From DATJSN01 sp035504095 (GTDB taxonomy: Bacteria; Planctomycetota; Phycisphaerae; WQYP01), in the NCBI GenBank assembly GCA_035504095.1, contig DATJSN010000061.1:1-20018 (forward strand): 20,018 nt of DNA, given 5' to 3'. The notes below the pieces were generated by a model. The model saw only the letters and a list, made by a program, of their open reading frames with translations. It was not told where the DNA came from and ran no database searches. Below, in pieces: positions 15,846-20,018 of the stretch. Numbering within the stretch: the first letter of the stretch is position 1; each line of letters starts with the position of its first letter. The position numbers and the translations under genes were made by a program.

Positions 15846-16937
15846 TCATCGCAACTGATCGCCGACTTTTTCCGGAACCCCCGGCTGGTCCAGGAGTTGA
15901 ATGGACGTGCCCGAAGCGAGAATGTTCGTATGCTCATCAACAAGCCAGACAACTTTTTTATCCGGAGAAACTTCAATAATCTGCGGCAACTTCAGTTTGT
16001 GCCCGCTGGAGTTGCAGATCACCGTGTCGCCGTTGTCCAGCCGGTCAACTTCCTGTATGACCCGCAGTACCACGCCGGGCGGCATATCGGCCTGGGTAAC
16101 CTGCCAGACAACCTGCCCCGCCGGGTTCACTTCCACCACGTCGCGATTCTGGTTGCCGCTGATGAGCGTGTCGCCATTGTTCAGGCGAATCGCCGCCCAG
16201 GGATCATGAAATGGATAGGACCAGATGATGGTTTTTCCGTCGGCGGCGTACTCGCAGACTTTATTGAGCGTCAGGTACGGCACCAGGTAAGTTCCCGCCG
16301 CGGTCATGCGAACGTGGCGAACCTGGGCGTGAATGTCTTTTGCTGTGGGATTGGGGACCATTTGGAGGGTAAATTGCTTTTCAACCTTATTGGTATGGAT
16401 GTTAATCAGCATGAGCTCGGGCGGAATGCCGTTGCGCATGACCAGAACGTGGTCGAGACCAATCGGCTCGGTGGAATGAATTTCCGTTTGCGGCGGACAT
16501 GTGTATTTCCAAACCACCTTTCCATCGGGATAGGTAATTTCCATGACGTACCATTGATGGGAAAACAGAATGTTGCCGTTGGAAAGCTGGGTTACATCAT
16601 CCATTTCCCCCTTGCCGGGAGGTTGGAAAGTCCAAACGACCTTGCCGCCTTTGACCATGTATATGATGTTGCATCCTTCACCAACTATCAGGAAGGGATG
16701 TTTGGATAAGTCCATGACCGAAGCCGGAACCTGCGGAGGAATTTTAGGTTGGGTCACCGGCGCTGTGGTGTACATGCCGCGTACACTGGGCGATGTTGCG
16801 GCGGTGCTGGCGCCGGACGCTGCCGAAGCCGCGGAGGAAGAATTTTCCGGCGCACTGGAACAGCCATTAAGGCTTATAAGAATGGCCGGCGCCAACACAA
16901 GACAAAACAGCGTTGCTCCAAGTTCCTTCAACCGCAT
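15846..16937 (-). CDS. Beta-propeller lipoprotein
   Basis: This 363-residue protein has a lipoprotein signal (MRLKELGATLFCLVLAPAIL, lipobox LNGC with C26), an Ala/Ser/Thr linker to about residue 75, then a repeat domain. The repeats contain recurring VVW-type strands, each near a loop rich in N, G and D: GGKVVWTFQPP, DGKVVWKYTCPP, KTIIWSYPFHDPW, GQVVWQVTQ and KKVVWLVDEH. DVTQLSNGNILFS and DRLDNGDTVICNSSGH are typical of PQQ-like or arylsulfotransferase-like beta-propellers. No catalytic residues can be named. A strong GGAGG lies 7 nt before the ATG. Its end overlaps the frame of the lyase-like lipoprotein, so the two probably form one transcript and may act together at the cell surface, for example in polysaccharide recognition (inference). 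Confidence 0.75.
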   Translation of the reverse strand: MRLKELGATLFCLVLAPAILISLNGCSSAPENSSSAASAASGASTAATSPSVRGMYTTAPVTQPKIPPQVPASVMDLSKHPFLIVGEGCNIIYMVKGGKVVWTFQPPGKGEMDDVTQLSNGNILFSHQWYVMEITYPDGKVVWKYTCPPQTEIHSTEPIGLDHVLVMRNGIPPELMLINIHTNKVEKQFTLQMVPNPTAKDIHAQVRHVRMTAAGTYLVPYLTLNKVCEYAADGKTIIWSYPFHDPWAAIRLNNGDTLISGNQNRDVVEVNPAGQVVWQVTQADMPPGVVLRVIQEVDRLDNGDTVICNSSGHKLKLPQIIEVSPDKKVVWLVDEHTNILASGTSIQLLDQPGVPEKVGDQLR

Positions 16938-17017
16938 TTAAAAACCTCCGTCCACGCCGAAATTTATTGTTTAGGTATAACCACCGGCAGGTGAATCTAT
17001 TGCAGGAAAAGTCAGCT

Positions 17018-17461
17018 TCAAATGTCATCAAGTCTGGGCAGCGGGGCAAGATCGGGTTCGATGAACTGCGTTTTGGCTAACGGATGCATTCGGCGTTCCG
17101 GAGAATAAAACAATCGCAACACGTGCTGTGACATAAGCTGCGGGTGCGCGTCACAAAAGCCCTGAGAATCTTTCACTGGATGGCTCTTGGAGTAAGTCTG
17201 CATAACGGCCGCGATTAAATGGGTGAAGGCGTGCGTCGTGGTCTGGTTGTATCCGCTGGTCGGGCCCTCCGGAACGTTATTGGCCGCATTATAAGCCTTA
17301 ATTCCCTCGCCAATTCGTTTGAGCGCCTCGTCAAACGAATATTGCCGCAGGTACAAATAGGCAACTCTTACATGCGCCCGATGCGTCCATTGTTTAAACG
17401 GCAGCGACCGGCTCTCGAATTCTCTGAGTAAAGTTTGATCGTCCACGTCCGCCTGAGCCAT
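17018..17461 (-). CDS. Conserved-looking uncharacterised 147-residue protein
   Basis: I cannot assign a function. The sequence is mostly helical and histidine-rich, without a signal peptide or membrane segment, so it is probably cytoplasmic. Notable blocks are FKQWTHRAHVRVAYLYLRQY (residues 22-41), EALKRIGEGIKAYNAANNVP and GPTSGYNQTTTHAFTHLIAA. The W-T-H-x-A-H-x-R-V-A and G-Y-x-x-T-x-T-H patterns resemble a family of hypothetical proteins I recall from several bacterial phyla. The spaced histidines could bind a metal, but this is a guess. It lies 42 nt after the carbonic anhydrase on the same strand and 80 nt before the propeller lipoprotein. No good ribosome-binding site is visible for the ATG at 17461. 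Confidence 0.7.
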   Translation of the reverse strand: MAQADVDDQTLLREFESRSLPFKQWTHRAHVRVAYLYLRQYSFDEALKRIGEGIKAYNAANNVPEGPTSGYNQTTTHAFTHLIAAVMQTYSKSHPVKDSQGFCDAHPQLMSQHVLRLFYSPERRMHPLAKTQFIEPDLAPLPRLDDI

Positions 17462-17503
17462 GGTGACGATTGTATCCGGGATTGGTAATCATACGAATGA
17501 GGA

Positions 17504-18082
17504 CTACTTTTTCCCGCCCACGATTGCGTATCCATCACTAAGTAGATCAAGCTGCCCGGTTTCGGGGTGTATCATCAGGCCGTGCACGGGGATATCCCTG
17601 GGTAAAAGCGGATGCCGGCGGATGACTTCCACGCTTTGCCGCACGCCGTCCTCGGGGGAGTTAAAACCTTTGAGCCAGTTTTCCAAATCGATTCCTGAAT
17701 GTTGAAGCATTTGAATCGTTTCCGGCAAGACCCCTCGCGCCGTGGCTTTTTCCAATACGCGCTGGCAGCTCAGGCCGGTCATGCCGCAGCCATAATGACC
17801 CACAACCGCGACCTCCGCGGCAAAAAGTTCATAAACCGCCACCAGCACGCTGCGCATCACGCTGCCAAATGGATGCGAAACCAGGGCTCCGGCGTTTTTG
17901 ATCACTTTGGCGTCGCCGTTCCGCAGGTTCATGGCCCGCGGTAAAAGCTCGACCAGCCGCGTATCCATGCAGGTCAGCACGACCAGCCGTTTATCGGGAA
18001 ATGCGTCCGTCTGGAACGGCTCATACTCGCGCCGCTGAACAAACTGAACATTGTGCTCCAGAATGTCGGATAATATTGACAT
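17504..18082 (-). CDS. Beta-class carbonic anhydrase
   Basis: This 192-residue zinc enzyme hydrates CO2 to bicarbonate in the cytoplasm. The zinc ligands and active-site dyad are present: C38, D40 and R42 in TCMDTRLVE, then H96 and C99 in GHYGCGM. Other family blocks are NLRNGDAKVIKNAGALVS and the C-terminal VHGLMIHPETGQLDLLSDG. The lack of the eukaryote-like insertions fits the short bacterial beta class. The frame opens at a TTG at 18118, but the ATG at 18082 is preferred because it aligns with usual family starts; its ribosome-binding site is poor. It is divergent from vapBC across 121 bp, in which the vapBC palindrome lies. Confidence 0.95.
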   Translation of the reverse strand: MSILSDILEHNVQFVQRREYEPFQTDAFPDKRLVVLTCMDTRLVELLPRAMNLRNGDAKVIKNAGALVSHPFGSVMRSVLVAVYELFAAEVAVVGHYGCGMTGLSCQRVLEKATARGVLPETIQMLQHSGIDLENWLKGFNSPEDGVRQSVEVIRRHPLLPRDIPVHGLMIHPETGQLDLLSDGYAIVGGKK

Positions 18083-18163
18083 AACATCTTTAGTAGCATG
18101 GCTAATCCGGTTGTGCAATATGTGGTCGGCGAATACTTGACTCCGGCTTTTGGATATGGCAAA

Positions 18164-18184
18164 CTGGTCTAAAGTTTAGACCAG
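18164..18184. promoter_or_regulatory. Palindromic operator upstream of vapBC
   Basis: CTGGTCTAAA (18164-18173) and TTTAGACCAG (18175-18184) are perfect 10-bp arms around a single G, ending 19 bp before the vapB start. The size and position fit the autoregulatory site of a VapBC complex. No clear -35/-10 pair was identified. Confidence 0.75.
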
Positions 18185-18203
18185 ATAAGGCCGGAGATAT
18201 GGC

Positions 18204-18443
18204 ATGCGAAAAATAGGCGCTTACGAACTCAAAACTCATTTATCCCGGGTCCTCAATGCGGTGGAACACGGTCAAACGGTGGTTGTAACGCGGCATGGCA
18301 AACCGATTGCGCGAATTTCACCTGATGCCATCGATCGCCGGAAGCAGGTAAGTCAAGCGGTTAAGTCGCTTCTGAACTTTCCCCGAACGGCTCTTCCCCG
18401 AGGAATTACGATCCGCAGCCTGATTGAGGAAGGCCGGCGTTGA
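18204..18443 (+). CDS. vapB: VapB antitoxin, Phd/YefM family
   Basis: This 79-residue antitoxin has the Phd/YefM N-terminal fold: MRKIGAYELKTHLSRVLNAV (residues 1-20), then VVVTRHGKPIARISP (about 26-40). That domain binds the operator as a dimer. The C-terminal part (LPRGITIRSLIEEGRR) is the flexible toxin-binding segment. GGAG lies 8 nt upstream of the ATG. The stop overlaps the toxin start as TTGA, so the two are translationally coupled. It is likely to repress its own promoter through the palindrome just upstream, with the toxin as co-repressor as known for the family. Confidence 0.93.
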   Translation: MRKIGAYELKTHLSRVLNAVEHGQTVVVTRHGKPIARISPDAIDRRKQVSQAVKSLLNFPRTALPRGITIRSLIEEGRR

Positions 18444-18859
18444 AGCTCGTTGCCGACATCTCGGTGGTATTGGCCTGGCTGTTTGATGAAGAACATACCG
18501 TCCAGGCTCTTGATGTGCTTGGTGGGATTGAAAAAGACGGGCTGCTTGTGCCGCCGTTGTGGTGGAGTGAATTGGAAAACGGCATTTTGATGGTGGAACG
18601 GCGCTGTCGGAAAACAATCGCGCAATCCACCGCGTTCCTCAGACTGATCCAGGCGCTGCCGATTCAGACGGATGATGTGCCGCGACATCGGGTGAGCAAC
18701 GACATTTTTGATCTCGCCAGACGGCACCAACTTACGGCATATGACGCAACCTATGTTGAGTTGGCGCTCCGGGAAGGTGCGCTTCTGGCAACTTTTGATG
18801 TTGCTTTGCGCCGCTGTGCCGCTGCTATTGGCGTGAAAACAATGCCGGCTGCTATTTAG
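18440..18859 (+). CDS. vapC: VapC toxin, PIN-domain ribonuclease
   Basis: This 139-residue PIN-domain protein is the toxin partner of the Phd-type antitoxin; VapC toxins are Mg-dependent RNases acting on tRNA or rRNA. The acidic active-site residues are present: D6 (VADISVVLAW), E44 (WWSELENG), D102 (TAYDATYVELA) and D120 (LATFDVALRRC). The N-terminus and length are typical, and nothing suggests inactivation. The start is a TTG overlapping the antitoxin stop by 4 nt, which should keep toxin translation low relative to antitoxin. It converges with the VOC gene 33 bp away. Confidence 0.94.
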   Translation: MKLVADISVVLAWLFDEEHTVQALDVLGGIEKDGLLVPPLWWSELENGILMVERRCRKTIAQSTAFLRLIQALPIQTDDVPRHRVSNDIFDLARRHQLTAYDATYVELALREGALLATFDVALRRCAAAIGVKTMPAAI

Positions 18860-18892
18860 AGCCTCAGGCAAAATAAGCCGCGCCCTGGATAA

Positions 18893-19279
18893 TTATGAAT
18901 TCTTTTTGCCGGTAAAAACCGTTTTCTCATCAACCAGGCAAATGGGGTTGCCAAACGGATCTTTGGCGTAAAAACTTCGTTCGCCCCACGGGCGGGTTTT
19001 TACCGCCGGCTCAATCTGTGTACATCCGAGCTTGAGCGCCCGTTTAAACGCCGCGTCCACGTCGGCCACGGCCAAATAGATGTAATCCGGATTCGGACGG
19101 GCGTCGAATTTATCGCCGTCGCGCCGCGGATCAAAACACGCCAAAATTACGCCGCCGCAGTCAAAGTAATGCCAGCCCGCACTGACGCGCTGGCCCGGCT
19201 GTCCCAGCAACTCGCGATAGAAATTCGCCGCGGCGTCAATGTCGCCAACCTGAAGGATGACTCGGTAAAGTCTGGCCAT
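18893..19279 (-). CDS. VOC superfamily (glyoxalase/bleomycin-resistance-like) protein
   Basis: This 128-residue cytoplasmic protein has the two beta-alpha-beta-beta-beta modules of the vicinal oxygen chelate fold: RVILQVGDIDAAANFYRELL (residues 6-25) and YIYLAVADVDAAFKRALKLG (from about 66), ending in FYAKDPFGNPICLVDE. The position usually held by the first metal-binding histidine appears to be Q10, and the second module also lacks an obvious histidine, so it may not bind metal in the standard way. Members range from isomerases and dioxygenases to drug-binding proteins, so no substrate is proposed. It is divergent from the radical SAM gene. Only a weak AAGAAG precedes the ATG. Confidence 0.9.
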   Translation of the reverse strand: MARLYRVILQVGDIDAAANFYRELLGQPGQRVSAGWHYFDCGGVILACFDPRRDGDKFDARPNPDYIYLAVADVDAAFKRALKLGCTQIEPAVKTRPWGERSFYAKDPFGNPICLVDEKTVFTGKKNS

Positions 19280-19320
19280 ATGGCTTCTTTATACGCCTGG
19301 AAAACAAAGTTTTAAACTGC

Positions 19321-19340
19321 TAAAGATTTGATAATCTTTA
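19321..19340. promoter_or_regulatory. Palindrome between the VOC and radical SAM genes
   Basis: TAAAGATT (19321-19328) and AATCTTTA (19333-19340) are perfect 8-bp arms around TGAT, followed by a TTTTTT run at 19344-19349. It lies in the 84-bp divergent region, so an operator is more likely than a terminator. Confidence 0.45.
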
Positions 19341-19363
19341 TCGTTTTTTCTACTCTCTGAAAT

Positions 19364-20018
19364 ATGAGCTCCGATGGTACAAATCCGCGCATATTGGATA
19401 ATCCCGACAATCGCCGGGCTTTTTCCCTTCATAGCCGGCATTGGCGGCATAATCGTTATGTTTATCCCGTCGTGTCGCGCCGCAGCGGCGGCATCAGCAT
19501 CGGCGTCAATCTGAACCCGGACAAAGTTTGTAACTTCGACTGCATCTACTGCTGCGTGGATCGCAAAACCCCCGGCGGCGATTCAACGGTTGATCCTGAA
19601 CAGGTGCGCAGCGAACTTGCCGGAATGCTCCAAAACGTCATCAGCGGCGAAATCTATTCTGAAGAACCGTTCAAAAACATTGCGCCGGAACTTCGCCGCC
19701 TTAACGACGTGGCTTTTTCCGGCGATGGAGAACCGACAACTTGCCCTGAGTTTGGTGCGTGCTGCCGCATCGCCGCGGAATTGCTCCGGCAGGCCGGATT
19801 AACTCATGTCAAAATTGTCGTAATAACCAACGCCACAATGTTTCACCGCCCCGCCGTTCGCGACGCGCTGGCGTTTCTGGATCAGCATAATGGAGAAATA
19901 TGGGCCAAGCTCGATGCGGGAACTCAGGACTATTATCAGCTTGTGGATCGCACCAGCATTCCACTTAGTCGCGTTCTGGAAAATATCATCGCCTGCGCCC
20001 GGACCAGACCCACTGTAA
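19364..20018 (+). CDS. Radical SAM protein, COG0731-like (partial, runs off the window)
   Basis: The frame is open from the ATG at 19364 to the window end (218 codons), so the C-terminus is missing. The [4Fe-4S]/SAM motif is C56-x3-C60-x2-C63 (VCNFDCIYCCVDR). It is followed by FSGDGEPTT (S119 onward), the GE-type SAM-binding motif of the group related to archaeal wyosine-forming proteins, and by VVITNAT and IWAKLDAGT strands typical of the partial TIM barrel. The substrate cannot be inferred. An additional cysteine directly follows the motif (C64). No clear ribosome-binding site is visible before the ATG, so the start is provisional. Confidence 0.9.
   Translation, partial: MSSDGTNPRILDNPDNRRAFSLHSRHWRHNRYVYPVVSRRSGGISIGVNLNPDKVCNFDCIYCCVDRKTPGGDSTVDPEQVRSELAGMLQNVISGEIYSEEPFKNIAPELRRLNDVAFSGDGEPTTCPEFGACCRIAAELLRQAGLTHVKIVVITNATMFHRPAVRDALAFLDQHNGEIWAKLDAGTQDYYQLVDRTSIPLSRVLENIIACARTRPTV

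Noticed and set aside
15445..15858. Cysteine-rich plus-strand frame (runs of CCC and CSN)
   Set aside because: The cysteines arise from reading the low-complexity Thr/Ala linker of the lyase-like lipoprotein on the opposite strand; it is not a real Cys-rich peptide.
15897..16709. 270-codon plus-strand frame opposite the propeller lipoprotein
   Set aside because: The minus-strand gene has a lipobox, a strong ribosome-binding site and repeat structure; the opposite frame has none of these.

Overview
The window looks like chromosomal DNA of a Gram-negative-type, mid-GC bacterium, most plausibly of the Planctomycetes/PVC group (inference only). The pointers are a BlaI repressor paired with a very large M56 membrane peptidase carrying carboxypeptidase-regulatory repeats and a TlpA-like domain, a system II cytochrome c maturation locus, an archaeal-type phosphoglycerate mutase, lipoproteins with Ala/Ser/Thr-rich linkers, and small intergenic GA-rich dispersed repeats. 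No rRNA, tRNA, CRISPR array or intact insertion sequence is visible.

Layout. (1) Positions 1-1250 are accessory DNA: a possible 3' gene tail with a strong hairpin, then on the minus strand a HigB/HigA toxin-antitoxin pair with a clear promoter, and an orphan MazE-like antitoxin with its own promoter and operator. (2) Positions 1250-1520 hold short repeats and duplicated GC hairpins. (3) ilvD (minus) is divergent from a plus-strand cluster of resB, ccsA and mrp, which together point to assembly of c-type cytochromes plus Fe-S cluster delivery. (4) Positions 8589-13233 carry a two-gene regulatory unit, a BlaI-type repressor and a 1390-residue BlaR1-like membrane protease, start-stop overlapped and preceded by twin palindromic operators over the promoter. 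(5) apgM (minus) is convergent with it. A 412-bp gap holding an unusual nested inverted repeat separates it from a minus-strand series: carbonic anhydrase, an uncharacterised 147-residue protein, a beta-propeller lipoprotein and a lyase-like lipoprotein. (6) Positions 18164-18859 are a VapBC toxin-antitoxin pair with a near-perfect palindromic operator. (7) A VOC protein (minus) and a radical SAM protein (plus, cut by the window end) close the window.

The most distinctive object is the BlaI/M56 pair. The beta-lactam sensor domain of BlaR1 is replaced by about eight extracytoplasmic beta-sandwich repeats and a C-terminal TlpA/thioredoxin-like domain whose two redox cysteines are both missing. 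This suggests a sensor, not an enzyme, coupled to proteolytic derepression. Other points worth following are the apparently leaderless start of higB, the orphan mazE, dispersed repeats that supply the antitoxin stop codon and a ribosome-binding site, a lipoprotein carrying all three alginate-lyase-type signatures, and the nested inverted repeat upstream of apgM.
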